From assembly GCA_963698645.1 (NCBI GenBank), contig CAVORP010000009.1, positions 372,001 to 436,000 of the forward strand: a stretch of DNA of 64,000 nucleotides, read 5' to 3'. Made by a program: the position numbers and the translations under genes. Numbering within the stretch: the stretch's first letter is position 1; each line of letters begins with the position of its first letter. The notes beneath the pieces were generated by a model. That model was not told where the DNA came from and ran no database searches. It worked only from the letters and a program-made list of their open reading frames with translations. This document shows, in pieces, positions 56,654-64,000 of the stretch. The DNA comes from Ovoidimarina sp963698645. Lineage in GTDB: Bacteria > Pseudomonadota > Alphaproteobacteria > Rhodobacterales > Rhodobacteraceae.

Positions 56654-57534
56654 TTAGCCCTTTAGAGCATTGGAGATCTTGGAAACAGTTGTCTGAAGCT
56701 TCGGCAGAATGTCGGACACCATTTCCTCCGGGCGACATGCGCAACGTCGGAACACCCACGTTGATCGCACCCACAAGAGCGCCTGCGCTTGTCCGCACCG
56801 GCACCGAAATCGACATAAGACCGATCTCAAGCTCCTGATCCACCATCGACCAGCCCTGATCGCGCACCTGCTCCAATACCGTTCGGAACGTCTTGCGATC
56901 CGTCACGGTCTTGTCAGTCAGTTTGTTCAACTGAATGTCGCGCAGCATCTCGGGCCACTTTTCCTTCGGTTGCGCGGCCAAAAGGACCCGGCCGTTGGCG
57001 GTGCAATGCGCAGGAAACCGTGCGCCGACCGATATCCCCCACACTGATCACGCGATGATATTGCGCACCCGAGACATAGACCACGTCGTAATTGTCGAGA
57101 ACTGCCGCCGAAACGCTTTCACGTACGTCTTCGGAAAGATGATCGATGAACGGCTTGGCGATCTCCCACACGCCCTTCGACGACAGGACCGAATGCCCCA
57201 GTTCGAGGACTTGTGGCGTCAGATCGAAAAGCTTGCCATCGGCGACAGCATAGCCTTCGTGCACGAGCGTCAGAAGGATGCGTCGCGCACCTGCACGCGT
57301 CGTCCCGGCTTCCGACGCGACCTGACTCAGGGTCATTTTGCGCCCGGTGCGATTGAACGCCCGCAGAACCTCAAGTCCGCGCGCAAGTGAACTGACATAG
57401 TCACGAGGATTCATCCCGTTCGCTTCGCTTTCGCCGGCCAGGTCAGGCTCAGCCGTCATGAGACCCGCCGGTGCCACCGCCCTCGGCGTCGATCGTCCGC
57501 TCGCATCGCTGACATCTACTTTCCGTCGTCCCAT
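56654..57534 (-). pseudogene. IclR-family transcriptional regulator, two frameshifts
   Basis: About 293 residues if repaired. N-terminal winged HTH (SLARGLEVLRAFNRTGRKMTLSQVASEAGTTRAGARRILLTLVHEGY) and IclR ligand domain (GVWEIAKPFIDHLSEDVRESVSAAVLD, NGRVLLAA, GWSMVDQELEIGLMSISVPV). Two +1 insertions: near 57035 (SVG/DIGVSVG region) and 56732 (MSP/EEMVSDIL). Start ATG 57534 after AGAAAGG. It is divergent from the sugar ABC binding-protein gene, and the gap holds one of five copies of a 15-bp palindrome, suggesting it controls the whole region. Confidence 0.83.
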
Positions 57535-57661
57535 CTGCACCTTTCTGGATGTAGACTTGAATCACGCCCTATTCTGGACCTGCGTGGGCTATTACAAGAA
57601 TTCCCCAAGCAAAAAAACCTCCTTGCGCGACTCGATCATTCAAGTGTTATATCGAACAAGA

Positions 57662-57676
57662 GTGCGCTATGCGAAC
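57662..57676. promoter_or_regulatory. Candidate IclR-type operator, copy 5
   Basis: GTGCGC-TAT-GCGAAC just upstream of the AAGGAGG of the binding-protein gene and in front of the IclR gene. Position close to the start suggests repression. Confidence 0.55.
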
Positions 57677-57700
57677 ACTTACGTCCAAGGAGGAAACAGA

Positions 57701-59035
57701 ATGAAGAATCCAAAAATGACAGGTCAAACGATGTCGCGCCGTGGTGCATTGCAGGGACTGGCCGCAACAACGGCCTTTGCCGCGCTTCCCATGCGGGCTT
57801 CTGCGCAGGAAGCAACGATCCGCTGGTGGTCGCCCCAGGGTGCGCCGGCACAAGTCGACGCCTACATGACCCAGATCGCCGCATTCGAAGCGGCAAACCC
57901 GGGTGTGAAGGTGGTCTTCGAAACGACTTCAGACGAAGGTTACGCACCGCAACTCGCAGCCGCATTCTCGTCCGGTGAGGTGCCCGATATCGTTACGCAC
58001 CTGCCGTCCTTCGCAATTCAGTCATATTATGCAAATGGCCTCGTCGAGCCGTTCAACGATGTCATCGAAGCGATCGGGCCCGACGATTATTACGAGGGCG
58101 CAAATGACGTCTTTCGGGCGGCCGATGGTAACTATGTGGGCACCGGCATCGGGAACTCTGCCGCCAACATGCTGTGGCTTCGCACTGATCTCATGGAAGA
58201 GGCCGGGATTTCGGAAGCGCCCAGAACCTGGGACGAACTGCGTTCCGCCTGCCAGGCGATGCAGAAGAACGGCATCTTTGGTGCTCCCCTGCCCTATGGC
58301 CGCAACTCGATGACCACGCTGATCTTCGTCGGCGTCATCCATCAGGCCGGCGGCCAGGTCTTTGACACCGATCTCAACGTCGCGCTCGACACCCAGGCAA
58401 CGCGTGACGCGCTGGAGTTCTACGCTTCGATGCGAGAGCTATGTCCGCCGGGCGCAACAAACTACAGCTGGGGCGAAGCGATCACCGCCTTCGTGTCCGG
58501 CGCCACAGCAACCGGCATCTACACCGGCCGGGTTCTTGGCAATGTGAACGCGCAGAACCCGCCGATCGCCGACAGCGTGACCTGTGTAAGATACCCGACG
58601 AAGTCGGCGGATATTCCACCCTGGACGTTCAATGACTTCCCGAGCGTCTTCATACCGAAGCAGTCGAAGAACATCGAAGTGGCCAAGGCATTTGCCGCAT
58701 CGCTGTTCGATCCCGAAGGTTACATCCAGCAGCTTCATGCCGCTCCAGGCCACGTTCTTCCTGTACTCAAGTCGATCAACGAGAATCCGCTATATCAAGC
58801 AAACGAAATCATTCAGAAATACCCCGAAGAAGTCGAACTGATGTCCCAGGCCGCAGCAGGCGGCTTCAACCTTGGCTATGAGAGCAACGCCCATCCATCG
58901 AACGAGAAGGCCGGTGAGGTCGTGGGCTCGGGCGTGATCGCAGACATGGTGCAACGCGTCGTTCTCAATGGCGAGAACGCCGATCAGGTCATCGGCGAGA
59001 CCACGAAAGCAATCGAAGACATCATGAACGGATAA
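57701..59035 (+). CDS. Family-1 extracellular solute-binding protein of a carbohydrate-type ABC importer
   Basis: 444 residues from ATG 57701, preceded by a strong AAGGAGG. The signal peptide has the twin arginine SRRGALQGLAATTAFAALP, cleavage near ASAQ, which suggests Tat export. The mature region starts ATIRWWSPQGAP and has FSSGEVPDIVTHLPSFAI, typical of UgpB/MalE-like binding proteins. Ligand unknown; the IclR context suggests the pathway substrate. First gene of an operon running to at least 64 kb. Confidence 0.9.
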   Translation: MKNPKMTGQTMSRRGALQGLAATTAFAALPMRASAQEATIRWWSPQGAPAQVDAYMTQIAAFEAANPGVKVVFETTSDEGYAPQLAAAFSSGEVPDIVTHLPSFAIQSYYANGLVEPFNDVIEAIGPDDYYEGANDVFRAADGNYVGTGIGNSAANMLWLRTDLMEEAGISEAPRTWDELRSACQAMQKNGIFGAPLPYGRNSMTTLIFVGVIHQAGGQVFDTDLNVALDTQATRDALEFYASMRELCPPGATNYSWGEAITAFVSGATATGIYTGRVLGNVNAQNPPIADSVTCVRYPTKSADIPPWTFNDFPSVFIPKQSKNIEVAKAFAASLFDPEGYIQQLHAAPGHVLPVLKSINENPLYQANEIIQKYPEEVELMSQAAAGGFNLGYESNAHPSNEKAGEVVGSGVIADMVQRVVLNGENADQVIGETTKAIEDIMNG

Positions 59036-59044
59036 CGCTTAGAA

Positions 59045-59079
59045 GGATCGGGCCGCCGCCAAACAGGGCGGCCCGGTCC
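59045..59079 (+). terminator. Hairpin after the binding-protein gene
   Basis: GGATCGGGCCGCC and GGCGGCCCGGTCC pair over 13 positions with one G-T. It lies between binding protein and first permease, the same arrangement as at 41837, and probably lowers expression of the membrane genes. Confidence 0.6.
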
Positions 59080-59092
59080 TCTGCGGCATATC

Positions 59093-59989
59093 ATGGCACA
59101 GCAAAAACAAACTCTTCTGGAGCGCAAGTATTCTCTCCTCGGCCTGCTTCTTATTGCGCCCACCGTTTTGGTGTTCTGCGCAGTCATCGTTTATCCATTG
59201 ATTTCCGCCATCTACCTGTCGCTTTTCAAGATCTTCACCCCAACCCTGGAAGGGACATGGGTCGGGCTGGACAACTACCGGATCCTGCTCGCCAAAGGGG
59301 AGTTCTGGACATCTCTCAGAACGAACCTGATCTGGACCGCGGGTACGCTGACGCTTCAGATCGTCTTTGGCGTCGGCATGGCGCTGGTGCTGCATCAGAA
59401 CATCTGGTTCCGAAGTCTGGCGCGGTCGCTGATCCTGTTTCCCTATTTCATTTCAACTGTCGTCGCGGTGCTGGTGTGGAAATGGCTTTTCAACGATCTC
59501 TACGGCATTCTGAACCACCTGATGATGAGTGCCGGGATCATCGACTGGCCGATCGACTATCTGGGAACGATGCCCAACGCCATGATTTCGGTCATCCTTG
59601 TCGGTGCATGGAAGTACTTTCCCTTCGTCGTGATCGCCGTACTGGCCCGGTTGCAGACGATCCCCGACCAGCTTTATGAGGCCGCGCGGATCGATGGTGC
59701 CGGGCCGATTGCGCGGTTCTTCGACGTGACACTGCCGCAACTGCGCGAAGTGCTTGTCGTCATCATCATGTTGCGGGCGATCTGGGACTTCAAGGAATTC
59801 GACCTGATCTTCCTCCTGACGGGCGGTGGCCCCGTGACGTCGACCCAGACGCTCCCGCTTCTGGTCTACAAGGAAGCCTTCGCACTCAATCAGATGGGCA
59901 TGGCCACGGCCTACGCCGTGATCATGATGCTGATCATGCTGGTGTTCATGATCATCTATATTCGACGCACCCGGTCAGAGGGGTCCTGA
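59093..59989 (+). CDS. Carbohydrate-type ABC transporter permease (MalF/UgpA-like)
   Basis: 298 residues, six transmembrane helices (first at about 20-42, LLLIAPTVLVFCAVIVYPLI). EAA loop QLYEAARIDGAGPIARFFDVTLPQL. Partner of the permease at 59989, with which it overlaps by one base (TGATG). Confidence 0.92.
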   Translation: MAQQKQTLLERKYSLLGLLLIAPTVLVFCAVIVYPLISAIYLSLFKIFTPTLEGTWVGLDNYRILLAKGEFWTSLRTNLIWTAGTLTLQIVFGVGMALVLHQNIWFRSLARSLILFPYFISTVVAVLVWKWLFNDLYGILNHLMMSAGIIDWPIDYLGTMPNAMISVILVGAWKYFPFVVIAVLARLQTIPDQLYEAARIDGAGPIARFFDVTLPQLREVLVVIIMLRAIWDFKEFDLIFLLTGGGPVTSTQTLPLLVYKEAFALNQMGMATAYAVIMMLIMLVFMIIYIRRTRSEGS

Positions 59990-60810
59990 TGCTTCGCAAG
60001 ATTGCCTTCAACCTGTTTGCGTGGTCCATCGTTCTGATGGTGGCGTTTCCGTTGTTCTGGATGCTGGTCACTTCGGTCAAACCGCAATTCGAACTGTTCC
60101 GCAGGCCGCCCACGATGCTGCCAGAGACCGTCACCTTCGAGCATTACTGGCGGCTGCTTAGCGATACGAACTTTCTGGGGTATTTCTGGAACTCGGTGAT
60201 CCTGTCGACAACGACAACGATCGTTGTCGTGGCCATCGCCACGATCGGGGCATATAGCCTTGTGCGGTTTCGCTACCGGGGGCGCGAGACCTTGGCTTTT
60301 CTCGTTCTCTTCACTTATCTGTTGCCGTCTGTGGTGTTGATCCTGCCGCTTTACCTGATGCTGGTGAAGCTGGGGCTGTCGAATACCATCACGTCGCTGG
60401 TCATCGCCTATACCACATTCGCCCTGCCCTATGCGTTGTGGCTGTTGCGCTCATTCATGGCGGGCATTCCCGAGGATCTGGAGTCGGCGGCACTGGTCGA
60501 TGGCGCCTCCAGACTGGGTGCTTTCAAGGATGTCATCCTGCCGCAACTTCTTCCGGGGATCATCTCGACCGCCCTGTTCACGTTCATCCTGTCTTGGAAC
60601 GAATACCTCTACGCGCTGGTGCTGGTGAATTCGGACGAAGCTCGGCCCCTGACAACCGGGGTGATGAACATGCTGATTTCGTCGTTCAATATCGAATGGT
60701 CGCTGCTGATGGCCGCATCTGTCATGATGAGCGTGCCATTGATCATCGTCTTCGCCTTTCTGCAGAGCTATCTCACCCGCGGCTTCGGCGCGGGTGGCGT
60801 GAAAGGATAA
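59989..60810 (+). CDS. Carbohydrate-type ABC transporter permease (MalG/UgpE-like)
   Basis: 273 residues, six helices, starting LFAWSIVLMVAFPLFWMLVTS. EAA loop DLESAALVDGASRLGAFKDVILPQL. Completes the membrane channel; ATPase gene follows three bases later. Confidence 0.92.
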   Translation: MLRKIAFNLFAWSIVLMVAFPLFWMLVTSVKPQFELFRRPPTMLPETVTFEHYWRLLSDTNFLGYFWNSVILSTTTTIVVVAIATIGAYSLVRFRYRGRETLAFLVLFTYLLPSVVLILPLYLMLVKLGLSNTITSLVIAYTTFALPYALWLLRSFMAGIPEDLESAALVDGASRLGAFKDVILPQLLPGIISTALFTFILSWNEYLYALVLVNSDEARPLTTGVMNMLISSFNIEWSLLMAASVMMSVPLIIVFAFLQSYLTRGFGAGGVKG

Positions 60811-60813
60811 TTG

Positions 60814-61948
60814 ATGGCTGATGTAGTCTTCTCGAACGTGCAGAAGAAATTCGGAACCTTCACCGCAGTCGAAGGGCTGAATCTGGATATTCGGCAGGGC
60901 GAGTTCATCTCGCTTCTGGGGCCATCGGGATGTGGCAAGACGACGACGCTTCGGATGCTGGCGGGTCTGGAGTTTCCGACCGGAGGCGAGATCCGCATCG
61001 GCGACCGGGTGGTCAACGATGTGGCGCCGGGCGAACGCGACATCGCGATGGTGTTTCAATCCTATGCGCTTTATCCGCACATGTCCGTCGGCCAGAATAT
61101 TGCCTATCCTCTGAAGAAACGGCGGGTCCCCAAGGCCGAACGCGCGACCATGGTCGCGAAGACCGCCGAAATGTTGCAATTGACCCCGCTGCTCCACCGC
61201 AAGCCCAAGGAGTTGTCCGGCGGTCAGCAGCAGCGCGTCGCACTCGGCCGGGCACTCGTACGTGATCCCAAGGTATTTCTGCTGGACGAACCACTTTCGA
61301 ACCTCGACGCCAAACTGCGCGGTTACATGCGGGCCGAACTGGTCGAATTACACCAGCGGCTGGGGCGGACAATGGTCTATGTGACCCATGATCAGCTTGA
61401 AGCGATGACAATGTCGGACCGGATCGCGGTCATGGAAGGTGGCAAGCTTCAGCAATTCGCGCCGCCGCAGGATGTGTACCGCGAACCGGCGAACAGGTTT
61501 GTCGCGGGATTCATCGGCACGCCGGGCATGAATATCGTCGATGGAACTCTGCGCAAAGAAGCCGGACGTTGGGTTTTCGAAGCTCCGGGTCTGTCGGTGG
61601 AGGCCCGCAATCTTGGTCCCGACGCCCGACCAGGGCCTGCAGCGATGGGCATTCGGCCCGAGGGCCTTACAATCGGGAGCGGGCCGATTGAGGCGATTGT
61701 GCAATTGGTTGAACAAACCGGCCACGAAAACATCACGATCGTGCGAATGGGCGGCGACATGCGCATGACCGGACGCACGGCCCCGGACAAGGTTTGGCGG
61801 ACCGGAGAGACGGTTCGAACTCGGCATCGACGCAGACCAGGCGCATTTCTTTGCCGAAGGTGCAACCGGCAAGCGGCTGAACTCGGCCATGCCCACGGCA
61901 AATCGGCAGAAAGCAGATCGAACAACACTGAAGGAGGCGTCATCGTGA
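60814..61948 (+). CDS. Carbohydrate-type ABC transporter ATP-binding protein (UgpC/MalK-like), frameshift near end
   Basis: About 377 residues if repaired. Walker A GPSGCGKTTTLRML, signature LSGGQQQRVALGRALV, Walker B VFLLDEPLSNLDAK, and a C-terminal TOBE-type domain (MGIRPEGLTIG). An extra base near 61814 (ETV/ELGIDADQAHFFAEG) shifts the frame and makes it read into the next gene as a false 695-residue fusion. Removing it gives a stop at 61946-61948, overlapping the DapA-like GTG at 61945. ATG at 60814 after AAAGGA is preferred. Confidence 0.85.
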
Positions 61949-62898
61949 ACCGCAGCTCTATCGACTGGTCTGGGCCGATGCCCGCGACGACGACGCCCTT
62001 CACGTCCGATCTGTCCATTGACGAAGAAAGCTTTGTCGCAAACATTTCGCGGCTCTTCGATGCGGGCGCCACAGGCATGGTGGCGGCTGGATGCACAGGT
62101 GAATTCTGGGCGCTCACGCTCGAGGAACGGGCCAAACTCGCAAGACTGACCGCGGATGCCTGCAAGGGCCGCGGACCGGCGATCATCGGAACCGGCAGTA
62201 TCCGCGAAGGCGAAATCATCGAACAGACCTTTGCAGCAAAGGATGCCGGCGCTGACGGTGTCTTGGTGATGCCACCCTATTTTGCCCGTGTGACCGACGC
62301 CGAGATCATCGCCCATTTCGAGACCATTTCAGAGCGTTCAGCCCTGCCGGTGGTTCTCTACAATATCCCCGGCAACGCCGGGAACGCCATCACGCCGGAA
62401 ATCGCAGATCGCGTCGCCGATCTGGACAAGGTCGTCGCAATCAAGGAATCGAGCGGAGACTGGAACACTTTTCAAGCCACGCTGAACCGTGTGAAGGATC
62501 GCATCCGGGTCTTCTGTGGTCCCTCTTCGGTTTTTGGGGTTCCGGCCACCCTTGCAGGTGCCGACGGTCTCATTGACTGCTTTCCGAATGTCTGGGCCCC
62601 CGGTTGCCTTGATCTCTGGCACAAGACACGGGCGGGAGAACTAGATGAAGCTTGGGCGCTGCAACGGACCGGGATAGCGTTGACCGAGCTTTTCACATCG
62701 GGCGGGCGGACACTCTATCCGGCGACCAAGGCTGCAATGAACCATTTCGGACTACCCGGCGGCGGTCACATGCGACCGCCCTACCGCGATCTGGATGGTG
62801 CGCCGCTCAAGAGCCTGCTTGCAGAGCTTGACAGGATAACCGTGGCTCCAGCCTCGGCGAAACCGATACCGAACGAAGGGACACCCGAATGGATCTAG
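61945..62898 (+). CDS. DapA-family lyase/aldolase (3)
   Basis: 317 residues starting with GTG 61945 behind AAGGAGG. GCTGEFW loop, LYNIPGNAG and Schiff-base lysine in VVAIKESSGD are present. More like keto-deoxy-sugar acid or 4-hydroxy-oxoglutarate-type aldolases of catabolic operons than biosynthetic DapA. Coupled to the ABC ATPase and overlapping the SDR gene that follows. Confidence 0.87.
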   Translation: MNRSSIDWSGPMPATTTPFTSDLSIDEESFVANISRLFDAGATGMVAAGCTGEFWALTLEERAKLARLTADACKGRGPAIIGTGSIREGEIIEQTFAAKDAGADGVLVMPPYFARVTDAEIIAHFETISERSALPVVLYNIPGNAGNAITPEIADRVADLDKVVAIKESSGDWNTFQATLNRVKDRIRVFCGPSSVFGVPATLAGADGLIDCFPNVWAPGCLDLWHKTRAGELDEAWALQRTGIALTELFTSGGRTLYPATKAAMNHFGLPGGGHMRPPYRDLDGAPLKSLLAELDRITVAPASAKPIPNEGTPEWI

Positions 62899-63671
62899 GA
62901 CTGAAGGGCAAACGCGCCATCGTGACGGCGGCCAGCCGCGGACTTGGCTTCGCGACCGCCCGATCGCTGGCGGGCGAAGGCGTCCACGTGACGATGAACG
63001 CCCGAGGCGAAGCCGCTCTCATGGACGCCGCTGAAAAGATCCGTGACGAGACCGGGGTTGAAGTCACAACGGTAGCCGCCGATTTCAATGACCCAGATGG
63101 ACGTGCGGCGATCCTCGCGGCGGCGGGTCAGGTTGATATCCTCGTCTCCAATCCCGGTGTCCGCCAGGTGCCCACCCCCTGGGAAGACATCACGCCCGAC
63201 GACTGGCGCTACTGGCTCGAAGTACACTTCCTGTCGTCTGTTCAAATGATGCAGGCGGTGGCCCCCGGCATGAAGGCGCGCAAATTCGGTCGCATCGTCA
63301 ACATGTCCGTGAGCTTCATCAAATTCCCGCAGCTCGGTTTCGCGCATAGCCACGCAGCCCGTCTTGCCCTGTCCGGCGCAACTGCGGCAATGACGCGCGA
63401 TCTGATCGGGCATAACGTTACGATCAATACGGTCTGTCCGGGGCTCTTCGATACGGACGCGCTGCATACCAATCTTCATGGCCACGCAGAGCGCGGCAAC
63501 ACGACCTACGAGGCCATCGTTCAGGACCGCAAGGATAACTGTCCCGCTGCTAGGTTCGCCGATCCGAAGGAATGCGGCGACCTTATCGCCTATCTCTGCT
63601 CGGCGCAGGCGGGATTCATGTCCGGCCAGAACATCATCAACGACGGCGGCGTCTATCAGGGCTTGTTCTGA
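62889..63671 (+). CDS. SDR-family oxidoreductase (4), atypical active site
   Basis: 260 residues. Cofactor motif VTAASRGLGFATARSLAGEG and SNPGVR replacing the NAG motif. At the place of the usual YxxxK the sequence is FAHSHAARLALSG, so Tyr and Lys are missing. Similar substitutions are known in a FabG-like branch whose reaction is unclear. Starts ten bases inside the DapA-like gene and ends overlapping the next SDR gene (TGATG), so it is part of the same operon. Confidence 0.85.
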   Translation: MDLGLKGKRAIVTAASRGLGFATARSLAGEGVHVTMNARGEAALMDAAEKIRDETGVEVTTVAADFNDPDGRAAILAAAGQVDILVSNPGVRQVPTPWEDITPDDWRYWLEVHFLSSVQMMQAVAPGMKARKFGRIVNMSVSFIKFPQLGFAHSHAARLALSGATAAMTRDLIGHNVTINTVCPGLFDTDALHTNLHGHAERGNTTYEAIVQDRKDNCPAARFADPKECGDLIAYLCSAQAGFMSGQNIINDGGVYQGLF

Positions 63672-64000
63672 TGGCCCGCGTTGCGATGGTTTCAGGGGCC
63701 GGTCGCGGACTTGGCGCGGCCATCGCCGACAAGCTTCTATCCGACGGCTGGGTCCTGTCGCTGGGCTTAAGGGACACTCGGCAAGCCAAGAGGTTCGATG
63801 TTGCTCCTGACCGCCTGCTCGTCAGCCATTTCGACGCGACCGACCCTGCCAGCGCCGCCACATGGGTACGGGAGACGGTCGACTATTTCGGTCAGGTCGA
63901 CGCGCTGATCAACAATGCCGGCATCCTTCGCATGGTCGACTTCGAGCAGGGCTCCGAGGGAGATCTGGATGATCTCTGGGCCGTCAACGTGAAAGCACCG
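63671..64000 (+). CDS. SDR-family oxidoreductase (5), 3'-truncated by window end
   Basis: The first 110 residues are in the window. VAMVSGAGRGLGAAIADKL and INNAGIL are standard SDR motifs; the catalytic YxxxK lies beyond the edge. It starts within the stop of the previous SDR, continuing the operon. Confidence 0.82.
   Translation, partial: MARVAMVSGAGRGLGAAIADKLLSDGWVLSLGLRDTRQAKRFDVAPDRLLVSHFDATDPASAATWVRETVDYFGQVDALINNAGILRMVDFEQGSEGDLDDLWAVNVKAP

Noticed and set aside
60811..62898. 695-residue apparent fusion of ABC ATPase and DapA-like aldolase
   Set aside because: One extra base near 61814 shifts the ATPase frame into the aldolase; removing it restores a stop at 61948 and a GTG start at 61945 behind AAGGAGG.

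Overview
The window looks like a GC-rich alphaproteobacterial chromosome or megaplasmid, most likely from the Rhodobacterales/Roseobacter group. This rests on gene content: a dimethylglycine-dehydrogenase/GcvT fusion, HcnAB-like amine dehydrogenase genes, many SDRs, several DapA-like aldolases, and rhodobacteral-type IS6/IS3 remnants. No rRNA, tRNA or CRISPR array was seen.

Region A (1-13.45 kb) is a catabolic cluster for amines or N-methylated compounds. It holds a DAO-type oxidase, a betaine/aminobutyraldehyde-type aldehyde dehydrogenase, a BetI-like TetR repressor, two phytoene-dehydrogenase-like flavoproteins, a GcvT-like protein, a class III aminotransferase, a PhyH-like dioxygenase, a SAM methyltransferase and a DMGDH-like flavoprotein. 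Two palindromes sharing the core TTGA(G/A)CG(C/T)TCA are candidate TetR operators. About 25 single-base insertions, all shifting the frame by +1, break the otherwise conserved frames. Insertion-type sequencing error is the likeliest cause.

Region B (13.5-16.9 kb) holds a small stress module (DUF2267, twin-CBS and HPF/RaiA-like proteins) between two decayed IS6-family elements.

Region C (17.0-34.8 kb) is the most unusual part. It is a type I secretion locus (outer-membrane lipoprotein, HlyD adaptor, PrtD-like ABC exporter) encoded with two large, cysteine-free-looking, acidic proteins. One is 861 aa and Gly/Asp/Gln-rich; the other is 679 aa with an unrecognised repeat. A divergent LuxR regulator, a small HEPN-like protein, a membrane-anchored AAA-ATPase with a Sel1 repeat, an orphan TAXI solute receptor and a very long periplasmic coiled-coil protein split by an in-frame TAG follow. 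IS6/IS3 remnants flank the locus on both sides.

Region D (35.7-64 kb) is a large catabolic locus. It has a polar amino-acid ABC transporter, a sugar-type ABC transporter, three DapA-like aldolases, an enolase-superfamily enzyme, five SDRs, a GST, an OYE-type flavoenzyme, a 3-hydroxyacyl-CoA-dehydrogenase-like enzyme, a 2Fe-2S/FAD dehydrogenase with its DAO partner, a second DAO, an ATP-NAD-kinase-like protein and GcvPA/GcvPB without GcvH. A 15-bp palindrome (GTKCGC-NNN-GCGAAC type) recurs in five promoter regions, including that of the local IclR gene, and probably marks one IclR regulon covering most of the region. Regions A and D both point to growth on imported nitrogenous compounds, while region C builds something at the cell surface.
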